Shown here one piece after another: positions 8,803-17,427 of a DNA stretch of 64,000 bases. The stretch covers positions 124,001 through 188,000 of the forward strand of contig JAAWWF010000005.1 of the NCBI GenBank assembly GCA_021404565.1, written 5' to 3'. This DNA is from Roseivirga sp. GTDB taxonomy: Bacteria; Bacteroidota; Bacteroidia; Cytophagales; Cyclobacteriaceae. Below the pieces are notes generated by a model, which searched no databases, was not told the origin of the DNA, and was given only the letters and a program-made list of their open reading frames with translations. How positions within the stretch are numbered: position 1 is the stretch's first letter; every line of letters starts with the position of its first letter. The position numbers were made by a program, and so were the translations under genes.

Positions 8803-8913
8803 AAAATTTGGGAACCGAAGGAAACCATGATGAACGCTTTAGCACAGACGGATGGCATCCATCTTTATAAAACCGGGTGAAATTCAAAATCTCTCCCCTA
8901 ACCAAACCAAAAA

Positions 8914-9252
8914 ATGGCAAAAGATCATAGCAATTTCTTCAATGATGTATACGAGGTGGTCAAACTGATACCTGCTGGCAGAGCCACCAATTATGGGGCT
9001 ATAGGGGCCTACCTGGGGGCCAAAAGCAGTGCCCGTATGGTAGGTTGGGCCATGAACGCTGCTCATGGTCTGGATGATGTACCAGCCCACCGGGTAGTCA
9101 ACCGTATAGGTGTTTTGACCGGTCGCCATTTCTTTAGTACGCCTACCATTATGCAGGAACGCCTGGAGGCTGAAGGCGTAGTTATTAAAGACGATCAGAT
9201 TCAGAATTTCAAAGAGGTTTTTTGGGACCCGATGAAAGAATTATCTCTATAG
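8914..9252 (+). CDS. MGMT-family alkyltransferase-like (ATL) protein
   Basis: A 112-residue protein matching the DNA-binding domain of O6-alkylguanine-DNA alkyltransferases. The helix-turn-helix with arginine finger is recognisable in AKSSARMVGWAMNA. The active-site P-C-H-R-V motif is PAHRVV near residue 57: the alkyl-accepting cysteine is alanine. Such ATL proteins bind O6-alkylguanine without repairing it and flag the lesion for nucleotide excision repair (family knowledge). It stands alone between the SNF transporter terminator and the TerC gene. Confidence 0.88.
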   Translation: MAKDHSNFFNDVYEVVKLIPAGRATNYGAIGAYLGAKSSARMVGWAMNAAHGLDDVPAHRVVNRIGVLTGRHFFSTPTIMQERLEAEGVVIKDDQIQNFKEVFWDPMKELSL

Positions 9253-9322
9253 TCATTACCTTCAAAACACAACTGCAAGGGATTACGTCTGATGGCGTGA
9301 ACGATCGTTTATTAATATTAAT

Positions 9323-10066
9323 ATGGAAATTTTCTTAACCTCTGAGGCTTGGGTAGCCTTGCTCACGCTCACCTTCCTGGAGATCGTGCTGGGTGTCGAC
9401 AACATTATCTTTATCTCAATTATTTCAGGCAGACTTCCTAAGAGTCAACAGAAAAATGCCAGAAATCTGGGGCTCTCTTTAGCCCTGGTAATGCGGATAG
9501 CGCTCTTACTTGGAATTACATGGATCATCAGTTCTACACAACCTATAATTACTGTTTTCGATCATCCTTTTAGTGCTAAAGACTTGATTTTACTGGTTGG
9601 CGGACTCTTCCTTATTGGCAAGAGTACTACCGAAATCCATCATACCCTGGAAGGGGATGAGCATGAAGAAAAAGAAAAAAAAGCCACCAGCTTTAGTGCT
9701 ATTATCCTTCAGATAGTGGCCCTGGACCTGGTTTTCTCATTCGACTCAATATTGACGGCCGTAGGATTGACTCAGGAGGTAATTATTATGATCATAGCAG
9801 TTATCATTGCAATGATTACCATGATGACCTTTGCCGGAAAGATCAGTTCCTTTATCAACAAACACCCATCTCTGCAAATGCTGGCGATGTCTTTCCTGAT
9901 TCTTATCGGGTTTATGCTCGCTCTTGAAGCATTCCACTTCGAGATACCTAAGGGCTATATCTACTTTGCGGTGTTCTTCTCACTCGTTGTAGAAGGGCTG
10001 AATATGCGAAGAAGAAAGAATGCCATGGCTGTGAAGCTGCGCAAACGAATTGTGGGAGATAAATAA
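9323..10066 (+). CDS. TerC-family integral membrane protein
   Basis: A 247-residue protein with about 7 membrane helices. Two conserved intramembrane acidic segments are visible: FLEIVLGVDNIIFISII near residues 18-35 and VALDLVFSFDSILTAVGL near 132-150, diagnostic for TerC/Alx proteins. A His/Glu/Lys-rich cytoplasmic loop (around HTLEGDEHEEKEKK) lies between them and could bind metal. Family members are implicated in manganese export and metallation of exported proteins; the exact role here is inferred. It ends at a shared bidirectional terminator. Confidence 0.9.
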   Translation: MEIFLTSEAWVALLTLTFLEIVLGVDNIIFISIISGRLPKSQQKNARNLGLSLALVMRIALLLGITWIISSTQPIITVFDHPFSAKDLILLVGGLFLIGKSTTEIHHTLEGDEHEEKEKKATSFSAIILQIVALDLVFSFDSILTAVGLTQEVIIMIIAVIIAMITMMTFAGKISSFINKHPSLQMLAMSFLILIGFMLALEAFHFEIPKGYIYFAVFFSLVVEGLNMRRRKNAMAVKLRKRIVGDK

Positions 10067-10080
10067 AATCCAAAGAATTT

Positions 10081-10121
10081 AAAAGCAAAGGCCCTGATGA
10101 TAAATCAGGGCCTTTGCTTTT
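10081..10121. terminator. Bidirectional terminator between terC and the serine hydrolase gene
   Basis: The arms at 10081-10097 and 10105-10121 (AAAAGCAAAGGCCCTGA and its complement) pair perfectly around a 7-base loop. The stem is bounded by A-run and T-run, so it can end both converging transcripts. It overlaps the stop codon of the minus-strand gene by two bases. Confidence 0.92.
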
Positions 10122-11505
10122 AGTAGTACATCACAAACAGATTAGGGCGACCGCGCTCGTCAGCAAGAGTAACAGAACTGCCTTTGGGGTTTTTGTTCGT
10201 GGCCTTTTCAAACTTGAGCGGTAACTCAGGAAGGTCTTCTACTATAAACCTGCCATCACCCTGGGCAAAGAGACTGAAAGTGCCCAATATTTCCCCTTTT
10301 ACCATCAGCTTGCCTTTATACAGGTAGGCTTCGATCTCTCTGAAAAAAGGATGCGAATATTTTCCTACATAAGAGTTCAGTACCTGCTCAGACACTGGTA
10401 CCGAGCTTAATTTCTGACCCTTTACCTTAAGGGGCTTTAGCTGTGGCTTCCTTTTAGGCTTTCCGGTTTTTGCGTCTAATACAAGCTGTACCAGCTGATC
10501 AATGTTGGTATCGCGTTCTTGTACGTTCAGGTAGCTGTTCACCCTATGTACTATGACCATATCTGCCTCGGGAAGTACGTAAAGCTTATGTCCGCCCAGG
10601 CCACTGGCATAGTAGGCGGGCTGGCCGAAAGTCGTTCGGTTAACCCACCATAGGTAGCCATAGCCACCGCGTTTGGCAAAATTGGGCCCCAGGTCATCAG
10701 AAAATGCAGCTGTACTTTTTGCTACCCAGGACTTGGGCACTATCTGTTTACCATTCCATCGCCCCTTATCCAGGTAGAGCTGTCCAAATCTAGCCAGGTC
10801 GCGGGTAGACATCTTAAAGAGGTAGGCAGCATGATTTGAGAGATCTGGCTCAAAGCGATAGCGCATGTCCTGATCGCGCAAATCTTCCATTCCCAATGGG
10901 TTGGCTATTTGATTGTAAAACTCATCAAAAAACTTGATCTGTGCCTCTTGCTCCAGGATACTCAGCAGTGTATTGAAGTCCCAGTTGTTATAGTTGAACT
11001 GAGTCCCGGGCTTGGAGGTACCCCGTTTGGGACGGTTTGCCTTCATAGACCTCGGCTCATAAGAAGCCGGATGATAGATGCCCGATCGTGCGGTAATCAG
11101 ATCTAAAACCCGTGCTTGCTTTTCTGTTGCTGTCAGTCCCTGCTTGTCATCTATACCCAAGGTGGCCAGGCTCTTATTCAGGTCTATTATGCCTTTGCCC
11201 TCATATATACCATACATAGCGCTCATCAGGCTTTTTCTCATGGAGTGGGTCATATACCTGCGACTTACGTCATCCCAGGCAACAAGTACTTTGCCTTTGT
11301 AAATGACCATAAAAGCAGCACTGCGCATCTGCTCGTATGTTGCTTTTGCCTCTGCGATCTTTGCAGATGAAAATCCAGCTTCTTCGGCCGTTTCATAGTA
11401 CATCCAGGGTTGTGGACCTTGTCCGCTCACAGGTAGGGTCGCGCACATAAGCCATGCTCCGAATAGTATGGACATAGCAAGTCTGTTCAGTGAAATTGAT
11501 TTCAT
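10120..11505 (-). CDS. Exported serine hydrolase of the beta-lactamase (class C/PBP4*) family
   Basis: A 461-residue protein with a Sec signal peptide ending near VSGQG at residue 30. The catalytic S-x-x-K tetrad is SMRK (Ser88, Lys91); a Y-x-N element occurs as YNN near residue 168; the third motif of the fold appears as GLGGHKLY near residue 300. The C-terminal 100 residues form a DUF3471-like tail. Such proteins act as periplasmic esterases, peptidases or D-aminoacyl hydrolases and seldom as true beta-lactamases. It is a single-gene unit. The BlaI-type regulator at the window start is distant and need not control it. Confidence 0.87.
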   Translation of the reverse strand: MKSISLNRLAMSILFGAWLMCATLPVSGQGPQPWMYYETAEEAGFSSAKIAEAKATYEQMRSAAFMVIYKGKVLVAWDDVSRRYMTHSMRKSLMSAMYGIYEGKGIIDLNKSLATLGIDDKQGLTATEKQARVLDLITARSGIYHPASYEPRSMKANRPKRGTSKPGTQFNYNNWDFNTLLSILEQEAQIKFFDEFYNQIANPLGMEDLRDQDMRYRFEPDLSNHAAYLFKMSTRDLARFGQLYLDKGRWNGKQIVPKSWVAKSTAAFSDDLGPNFAKRGGYGYLWWVNRTTFGQPAYYASGLGGHKLYVLPEADMVIVHRVNSYLNVQERDTNIDQLVQLVLDAKTGKPKRKPQLKPLKVKGQKLSSVPVSEQVLNSYVGKYSHPFFREIEAYLYKGKLMVKGEILGTFSLFAQGDGRFIVEDLPELPLKFEKATNKNPKGSSVTLADERGRPNLFVMYY

Positions 11506-11558
11506 GATTTTGAGTTTTTAATTAAGAAGTATTGATGTGATTTGTAGAGGCCCGTCCT

Positions 11559-11909
11559 TTATTCCGGGAACTTATACTTATCGCCAAAAAGCTTATAGAA
11601 GAGGATCAGTCCTATGCCAGTACATACGAAAATGGGTGCATAATAAAGCGGGAGTTCGATATCACTGTTAAAGACACGGGAATCTTCAAGCATCATCCCA
11701 ATAAAAAAACCAATACCGGCACCTACCAGGGCCATTCCCAGCTTAAGTGCATCTAAAGCGGCCCTCTTATCAAAGATTTGTTTTACATCCTCGCCCCGTT
11801 CAATCAGTGCCATGCGCTCCTTGTGCCGCGTGGTGGTCATGATATAGTAGACTGAGGCTGTTAGAAGAGCCGTGGAAAACACCATCAGGGCAATGCCAAT
11901 CAAATCCAT
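11559..11909 (-). CDS. DUF6249-type small membrane protein
   Basis: A 116-residue protein with three hydrophobic helices (about residues 1-20, 52-72 and 88-108). The short stretch HKERMALIERGEDVKQIF after the first helix is characteristic of DUF6249. The ATG at 11909 puts the first helix at the N-terminus; a start at 11975 would add 22 polar residues with no family support. It is divergent from an ECF sigma factor gene, a pairing I recall as common in Bacteroidota, which hints at a part in the same stress circuit, but no function is established. Confidence 0.7.
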   Translation of the reverse strand: MDLIGIALMVFSTALLTASVYYIMTTTRHKERMALIERGEDVKQIFDKRAALDALKLGMALVGAGIGFFIGMMLEDSRVFNSDIELPLYYAPIFVCTGIGLILFYKLFGDKYKFPE

Positions 11910-12154
11910 AGTTTCTGTCTTTTGTCTGCTTTTAATGACGGGGCCTTCTCCCGGAGCGGTTACAATTAATTTCAAATTAACGAAAAACCCTTTTTGAAAT
12001 ACTCAAAGATCCGGGGCATCAAAACCCTTGTAGGACTTTTTGTAACCGACTTTTTTCTGAGCCCGTCAATGATACTACCAGCTACAGTATGAGTAAGAGA
12101 TGGTGACAAACAGACTATTCTCGCGGCCTTATACTTATTTTGGTATTACAGTCG

Positions 12155-12727
12155 ATGCAAGATGATAAGTATTATATCAGACGGATTCTGAAAGAAGGAT
12201 CTGAAGAGGCCCTGTATAAGCTGGTAAAACGGTATGAGAAAGCTGTGTTCAATGTCTGCTATCGTGTGCTCAGGCAGCGAGAGCAGGCCGAAGAAGCGGC
12301 ACAAGATGTGTTTCTTAAGGCATTTAAGCAATTGAACAAGCTGGAGGATCATCGTAAGTTTGGGGGGTGGTTGATGAGAATCGCTTACCGCAGAGCTATT
12401 GACTATGCACGATTGGAGAAAAAAATGCCTGTCGAACTGGATGATCAGGGATGGCAGAGGATTGAAGACACCTTGTCTAAAACTCCTTACCAACAACTGG
12501 TCGACTATGATCGGAAGGAGGTGATAGAGCTTGTACTGGCGAAACTGCCTCCTTTAGAAAATGGATTGATGACACTGTTTTATTTACAGGGCATGAACGT
12601 GAAAGAAATAGCAGCCCTTACAGAGCTTAGTGAAAGCAATGTAAAAGTGAAGCTTTTTCGTACCAGGGAGGTAGTGAAAAAGCTGCTGAAAAGACAGTTG
12701 GGTTCAGAACTAAATGATTTGCTATGA
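12155..12727 (+). CDS. ECF-type RNA polymerase sigma factor
   Basis: A 190-residue sigma-70 family protein. Region 2 (YEKAVFNVCYRVLRQREQAE onward, residues about 20-80, with DVFLKAFKQL and WLMRIAYRRAIDYAR) contacts the -10 element. Region 4 (about 128-180, MNVKEIAALTELSESNVKVK) is the helix-turn-helix for the -35 element. The ATG at 12155 is preferred to a TTG at 12140. Its last 4 bases overlap the start of the next gene (ATGA), which probably encodes its membrane regulator. Confidence 0.93.
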   Translation: MQDDKYYIRRILKEGSEEALYKLVKRYEKAVFNVCYRVLRQREQAEEAAQDVFLKAFKQLNKLEDHRKFGGWLMRIAYRRAIDYARLEKKMPVELDDQGWQRIEDTLSKTPYQQLVDYDRKEVIELVLAKLPPLENGLMTLFYLQGMNVKEIAALTELSESNVKVKLFRTREVVKKLLKRQLGSELNDLL

Positions 12728-13074
12728 ACAAAGACATCGGGGATACCGACTTGGATAAAGAACTGGAGAGCTTAGAATTATTTGAGCCCTCTATGCGTTT
12801 TTCTAAGAACGTGGTAGAACGGGTAAAGCTGAAAACGGAGCTTATCAAACCTGAAAGAGGACCCATGTATTGGCTGCCCTGGATATTTGCCGGAAGCGCA
12901 CTGGCAGTTTTTATGCTGGTATTAGGCTTGCTACTGCTCAGACAAGGTGGCCTTCCTGAAATAGTCCTCAGTGAGCAAATGAGTCAGGCCGCAATGGTGA
13001 CATTTGGCACACTGGCAGGTCTTACACTCCTTTTGGGGATGGATCGGGTTTTCAAAAAGCTGATGTTAGGTTGA
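12724..13074 (+). CDS. Small two-helix membrane protein, probable regulator of the ECF sigma factor
   Basis: A 116-residue protein with a cytoplasmic N-terminus of about 45 residues (MNKDIGDTDLDKELESLELF) followed by two membrane helices (about 49-70 and 90-106). No zinc-binding H-x3-C-x2-C anti-sigma motif is visible. The ATGA overlap with the sigma gene argues for coupled translation and a functional pair, so an anti-sigma-like role is inferred from position. It ends one base before a converging gene. Confidence 0.65.
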   Translation: MNKDIGDTDLDKELESLELFEPSMRFSKNVVERVKLKTELIKPERGPMYWLPWIFAGSALAVFMLVLGLLLLRQGGLPEIVLSEQMSQAAMVTFGTLAGLTLLLGMDRVFKKLMLG

Positions 13075-14088
13075 TCAACTTATTTTTTGGGTTAGTTGTT
13101 GCTGAAAATTCTGTCTGTCGTCCATGTTCAGGGCCAGCGTGCTGAATGTTTTCTTAAAGCCATAAGGCCCCTTTGCTGTCACTTCCGATCTCAGGTTGAT
13201 CACGGTATTGGCTTCACCTGCGACAATAAAATTGGCGAACTCCTCTTTGTCTTTATCAGGTATTCTCAACTCTACAGAGTCAATTTCTGAGAAAGGGATA
13301 AACACTCTCCAGCGCAACCCTATTCTTACCATCAGGCCGTCTTCCGTGAAATACATGGGCCGTTTACGAATGGCATTAAAATCTCCGAATACAAAGAAAA
13401 CAGAGTAAATGCTAAGTGCGGTTAGAATCCAGGCAGCTGTATTGCTCCATTGCATCAGCAAAAGGTGAAATATCGCGGTTTCCGCCACCAGTGCAAAGAG
13501 AATCACACCCAGAAAAGCGAAATATCCGCTTTCTTTGTGATAGGTAAAACGTTCTCCTTTCGGGGCCTCGATCTGAGGGTTCCAGCCTATAATTGCATAG
13601 TGAAAAACGGAAATCTCGGTGGCAAAAGCATTGGCAAAAGCTCCTTCACCATAAGCTTTGACGGTAGACTCGGTAACCGTTTCCAAAAAACCTTGTCTCT
13701 TCTTCTGTTCTTTTTTTTCGTGGTCATAGGCCTTGAAGGTCTTATACAGGTTGAAGAGAATTAAACTGATAATTGAAAGCTCAACGACAGGGATAAGGTA
13801 CTTAACATAATCCAGGGTCTGGTGATAGTCATTGGGGATAAGCTGAGAGGCCAGGACCATGCTGAGAATAAAAACAGGCAATACGGTAATTTTCGGAATG
13901 CTCGACTTGCGAATGCACAGAAAATAGATCAGCGGAATGATCAGTGTGAGATCAATGGTTGAGGCCATCGCCATCAGATCAGGCCGTTCTGCAAAGGCTG
14001 CCGAGTTGATAATAAACCAGGTGGCAGTAATGACTGCCAGGGCTAAAAGAATAAAGGGGAGGAGCGATTGGGTGAGTACCTTAGTCAT
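13075..14088 (-). CDS. Membrane protein with C-terminal PH-like domain
   Basis: A 337-residue protein, not assigned to a named family. About four hydrophobic helices occupy residues 10-115, followed by a charged segment (YDHEKKEQKKRQ), two more helices near 195-240, and a soluble C-terminal domain whose start, RPMYFTEDGLMVRIGLRWRV with IPFSEIDSVEL, looks like the bacterial PH-like fold. It is transcribed alone and converges, without spacer, on the sigma-factor pair. A role at the membrane is all that can be said. Confidence 0.6.
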   Translation of the reverse strand: MTKVLTQSLLPFILLALAVITATWFIINSAAFAERPDLMAMASTIDLTLIIPLIYFLCIRKSSIPKITVLPVFILSMVLASQLIPNDYHQTLDYVKYLIPVVELSIISLILFNLYKTFKAYDHEKKEQKKRQGFLETVTESTVKAYGEGAFANAFATEISVFHYAIIGWNPQIEAPKGERFTYHKESGYFAFLGVILFALVAETAIFHLLLMQWSNTAAWILTALSIYSVFFVFGDFNAIRKRPMYFTEDGLMVRIGLRWRVFIPFSEIDSVELRIPDKDKEEFANFIVAGEANTVINLRSEVTAKGPYGFKKTFSTLALNMDDRQNFQQQLTQKIS

Positions 14089-14423
14089 AAGCGTGTTGTT
14101 AAGGTTTACCGAAAATACACAATTAATAAGCGCCAGCGCATACGCATGAATGGGCGGTGTGTTAATAGCTTTGAAGGTGTTTATTACGGATGAAATGCGC
14201 TCGTTCGGGCCGTGCTTTTCTATAAATAAGATAGGGTTGAAAAGTAAGTGTTTTGGCCAGGTTTTATCAGGTATGCTCTTCTTATTTTGCGATTGATGCG
14301 ACTACCTGAATGAATAGCTTTTACACGAGCTGAGAAAAACCAGGTATATCAAAATTCCTTTTACCCCCGAGTGTGATTTGTTTAATTGACTTATCAATGA
14401 TCAGCTGATCGCAAGAATGGATA
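14089..14423. other. Intergenic region without a recognisable gene (335 bases)
   Basis: It lies between two minus-strand genes and should hold the promoter of the 13075-14088 gene at its low end and the transcript end of the TonB-C gene at its high end. I see no coding frame of note and no clear terminator. A 12-base perfect palindrome, GATCAGCTGATC, lies at 14399-14410 just after the stop of the TonB-C gene. Confidence 0.6.
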
Positions 14424-15116
14424 CTAAAGTTTGAAGTTTATTGCTACACTAATTCTGGAAGTGATGGGGTGGCCTCTTTGTAAGCCTGGTTGCCAGTTGG
14501 GCATAAGTTTTAATACCCTCAGTACTTCTTTATCACACTTTCGACTAAGTCCTTTGATTATTTTAATATCATCAACGCTCCCATCTTTCCGGATTAGAAA
14601 ACTGGCTGTAACAGCCCCTTCTGTTTTCTTCTTAACTGCTGTAGGAGGGTAGCGTAAATTCTCGGACTGAAACTTGAGAAAAGCTGCTTCCCCTTTAGGG
14701 AATTGAGCCTGGGATTCAAGGAAGGGTTTGAATTGATCTGTGTTATTAAATGCGGTCCCATTCTTCAGCCTGTAAATGAACCTTTTATTCTCTACCGTTC
14801 GGATAACAGCTGTTTTTGTCTCTGTTATGTAAAAGAGGATTTTACCCTTTTCAATTTCAAGAAGCTTTAAAAACTCATTCCCATCTCTGAAAAATGTTAG
14901 TGTATCAATCGGGCGGCTATCAACATATCTGGCATTTAAGAAGATATTTCCGTTTTCATCAAGGAATATCCATTCACCCTGAAGATTCCCATTGTCATCA
15001 ATTTCATTTATTGAGATCGCTCTTTGAGGAGGTTGGCTCAAGCAAAGAGTCGTAAAAACAAGCAGCAGACAGGTCAGGAGTGACTTTGTTAGCTTATTGA
15101 AAAAAATAAAATTCAT
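14424..15116 (-). CDS. Exported protein with TonB C-terminal domain
   Basis: A 230-residue protein with a Sec signal (LLTCLLLVFTTLCLSQ, residues about 14-29), a middle domain with toxin_MORN-like alternation (GNLQGEWIFLDENGNIF), and a TonB-C domain over the last 85 residues, recognised by LRYPPTAVKKKTEGAVTASF and FLIRKDGSVDDIKIIKGLS and the closing PNWQPGLQRGHPITSRISV. Stand-alone TonB-C proteins are numerous in Bacteroidota and their partners are mostly unknown. The start overlaps the end of the symporter gene by ATGA, so the two form an operon. Confidence 0.8.
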   Translation of the reverse strand: MNFIFFNKLTKSLLTCLLLVFTTLCLSQPPQRAISINEIDDNGNLQGEWIFLDENGNIFLNARYVDSRPIDTLTFFRDGNEFLKLLEIEKGKILFYITETKTAVIRTVENKRFIYRLKNGTAFNNTDQFKPFLESQAQFPKGEAAFLKFQSENLRYPPTAVKKKTEGAVTASFLIRKDGSVDDIKIIKGLSRKCDKEVLRVLKLMPNWQPGLQRGHPITSRISVAINFKL

Positions 15117-16558
15117 AAGTTCAAAGCTGTTTCTTTCTTGCCATCGGAAATCAAAAAGAGCCCTAGAAAGGTGAGAGCGCCATTGAGCGCCAGAATAAAG
15201 AACCCAAACCAGCCACCTGTACTTTGGTCAATGATATAGGAAAGTGCGGGTGCCGCAATACAGACCACTAGTACCAGATGATCTTTGATCTTAAATTTCG
15301 TCATCAGACCAAAGGCAAACAACCCGAGGATGGGACCATAGGTATAGCCGGCTGCCCTGAAGATATCGTTGATCACACTGTCGTTGCTGATGGCCTTGAA
15401 GATAATGATGATGATAAAGAGGAGCGCAGAGAAGCCAACATGTACTTTGAGTCGGGTACGTTTTCTATCTGCTTCTTCGCGCTTATCAAAATTGAGGAAA
15501 TCTACACAAAAAGCAGTGGTAAGTGCTGTAAGTGCAGAATCTGCACTGGAATAGGCTGCTGCAATAATTCCCAGAAGAAAAACCACTCCTGCAAAAATAC
15601 TCAGATGATTGAGTGCGATCATGGGGTAGAGGTCATCAGCTTTGGCCGGTATTTCAATGCCATTTTGAGCAGCATAAATATAGAGCAGAGCACCTAACCC
15701 TAAGAAGAGTAAATTCACGGGAATCAATACCAGGCTGAACCAAAACACATTCTTCTTAGCCTCACCCAGCGATTTACAGGTAAGGTTTTTCTGCATCATG
15801 TCCTGATCCAGGCCTGTCATCACAATGGCGATGAGCGCCCCTGAAATAAACTGTTTTACAAAGAAACGGGAGCTGTCCCATTCCATATAGAATATTCTGG
15901 AATAGTCTGTTGATCGAATTTCATCAATGGCTCCTCCTATACTCAAGCCCATGGCTTGTGTAATCAGGTAAATGGTCACCACGACTGCGGTAAGCATAAA
16001 CAAGGTCTGGAGTGTATCCGTCCAGACAATGGTTTTAATGCCTCCCTGAAAGGTATAAATCCAGATCAGCGCAATTGTGATAAGCACCGATACCCAAAAA
16101 GGTACTCCGAAATTGTCGAAGAGAGCAAACTGAAGCACTCCTGCCACCAGAAAAAGCCTGAAAGAAGCCTGAATGGTTCTTGAGAGCAAAAAGAAAAAGG
16201 ACCCCACTTTATGAGATCGGTAACCAAAACGTGTACCCAGGTAATGATAAATGGAAATCAGGTTGAGCTTGTAGTACAGGGGCATCAGTATGGTGGCAAT
16301 GACATAGTAGCCCAGCATATAGCCCAGCACTATCTGAAAGTAGGAGAAAGCACCGCCTCCCACAGCTCCCGGTACTGAAATAAAGGTAACTCCCGATAGG
16401 GAAGCCCCCACCATACCAAAGGCTACCAGGTACCATGGCGATTGTTTATTGCCGGTAAAAAAGGTATTCGTAGTCGCTCCTCGCGATGTTAGCTTTGCTA
16501 TAACTACCAATAGCGCAAAATATCCGGCTATAATACCGATTACCAATCCTGGGTCCAT
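15113..16558 (-). CDS. Sodium:solute symporter (SSS family)
   Basis: A 481-residue inner-membrane transporter with about 13 helices. GASLSGVTFISVPGAVGGGAFSYF near residues 50-75 and TFQGGIKTIVWTDTLQTLFM near 165-190 match the SSS family, and IAAAYSSADSALTALTTAF near 335-355 carries the conserved sodium-site serines. Bacteroidota members carry sialic acid, sugars, amino acids or remain unknown; the substrate is not evident. It is the first gene of a two-gene unit with the TonB-C protein and diverges from the ion-channel gene at 16642 across 83 bases. Confidence 0.9.
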   Translation of the reverse strand: MDPGLVIGIIAGYFALLVVIAKLTSRGATTNTFFTGNKQSPWYLVAFGMVGASLSGVTFISVPGAVGGGAFSYFQIVLGYMLGYYVIATILMPLYYKLNLISIYHYLGTRFGYRSHKVGSFFFLLSRTIQASFRLFLVAGVLQFALFDNFGVPFWVSVLITIALIWIYTFQGGIKTIVWTDTLQTLFMLTAVVVTIYLITQAMGLSIGGAIDEIRSTDYSRIFYMEWDSSRFFVKQFISGALIAIVMTGLDQDMMQKNLTCKSLGEAKKNVFWFSLVLIPVNLLFLGLGALLYIYAAQNGIEIPAKADDLYPMIALNHLSIFAGVVFLLGIIAAAYSSADSALTALTTAFCVDFLNFDKREEADRKRTRLKVHVGFSALLFIIIIIFKAISNDSVINDIFRAAGYTYGPILGLFAFGLMTKFKIKDHLVLVVCIAAPALSYIIDQSTGGWFGFFILALNGALTFLGLFLISDGKKETALNL

Positions 16559-16641
16559 TTGAATAAAGTATTTGCTTAGTTTTCAATATCAATCAAATTT
16601 ATGCACGCTCCAAAGAGGCGATTAATTTTTATCTTTCCGAT

Positions 16642-17427
16642 ATGGGAAACAAGACCAAAGAGAAGATACTGAGAACCCTGGACAAGGGAGAAGAGTCTGA
16701 TAAGCTCAGTAAGGGTTTTGATACCTTTATCATGGCGCTGATTCTACTGAACGTAGCCGCAGTGATTATCGAGACCGTGGAGTCGATTCATGTGCGCTAT
16801 GGTGACTTTTTCGACTATTTTGAGGTTTTCTCAGTTGTCGTTTTCAGCATCGAGTACCTTGTAAGGCTTTGGGCCTGTACAGCCATAGAAAAGTATAAGC
16901 ATCCGGTCTGGGGTAGGCTAAAATACATAGTGTCTGTTGAGGCTATTATTGACCTTTTAGCCATTGTACCTTTTTATTTACCCTTCTTGCTCAACCATGC
17001 TGATGGCAGGATCATTAGGATCCTCAGGCTATTAAGACTTTTCAGGCTCTTCAAGCTTGGCCGTTATTCCATGGCTTTTGGTTTGGTAACCAATGTGATC
17101 AAAAAGCGAAAGGAAGAGTTGGTTGTTACCCTTACGCTATTGGTAATACTCCTGATTTTTGCCTCCACACTCATGTACTATATCGAGAATGAGCCGGAGA
17201 GAGAAGGTTTTCAGAGTATTCCGGAAACAATGTGGTGGGGCGTGGCCACTTTGACTACCGTTGGTTATGGAGACGTATATCCGATTACCCCTTTAGGTAA
17301 GCTCCTGGGGGCCATCATTGCCGTTTTAGGAGTGGGGCTTTTTGCATTACCTGCCGGTATTATTGCTGCCGGTTTCGAATCAGAGCTTTCAGGTCGGAAG
17401 AAAAAGAAGAAGGACAAGGATGAGTAA
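16642..17427 (+). CDS. Voltage-gated potassium-type ion channel
   Basis: A 261-residue six-helix channel subunit. S4 is visible at about residues 120-141 as an arginine every third position (RIIRILRLLRLFRLFKLGRY). The pore loop carries the selectivity filter TTVGYGD at about 205-211, which indicates potassium selectivity. The C-terminus is a short lysine-rich tail. Its stop overlaps the start of the aminopropyltransferase-like gene by 8 bases, so the two are co-translated. Polyamines block and modulate cation channels in known systems, which makes the coupling suggestive, though the link here is inference. Confidence 0.92.
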   Translation: MGNKTKEKILRTLDKGEESDKLSKGFDTFIMALILLNVAAVIIETVESIHVRYGDFFDYFEVFSVVVFSIEYLVRLWACTAIEKYKHPVWGRLKYIVSVEAIIDLLAIVPFYLPFLLNHADGRIIRILRLLRLFRLFKLGRYSMAFGLVTNVIKKRKEELVVTLTLLVILLIFASTLMYYIENEPEREGFQSIPETMWWGVATLTTVGYGDVYPITPLGKLLGAIIAVLGVGLFALPAGIIAAGFESELSGRKKKKKDKDE

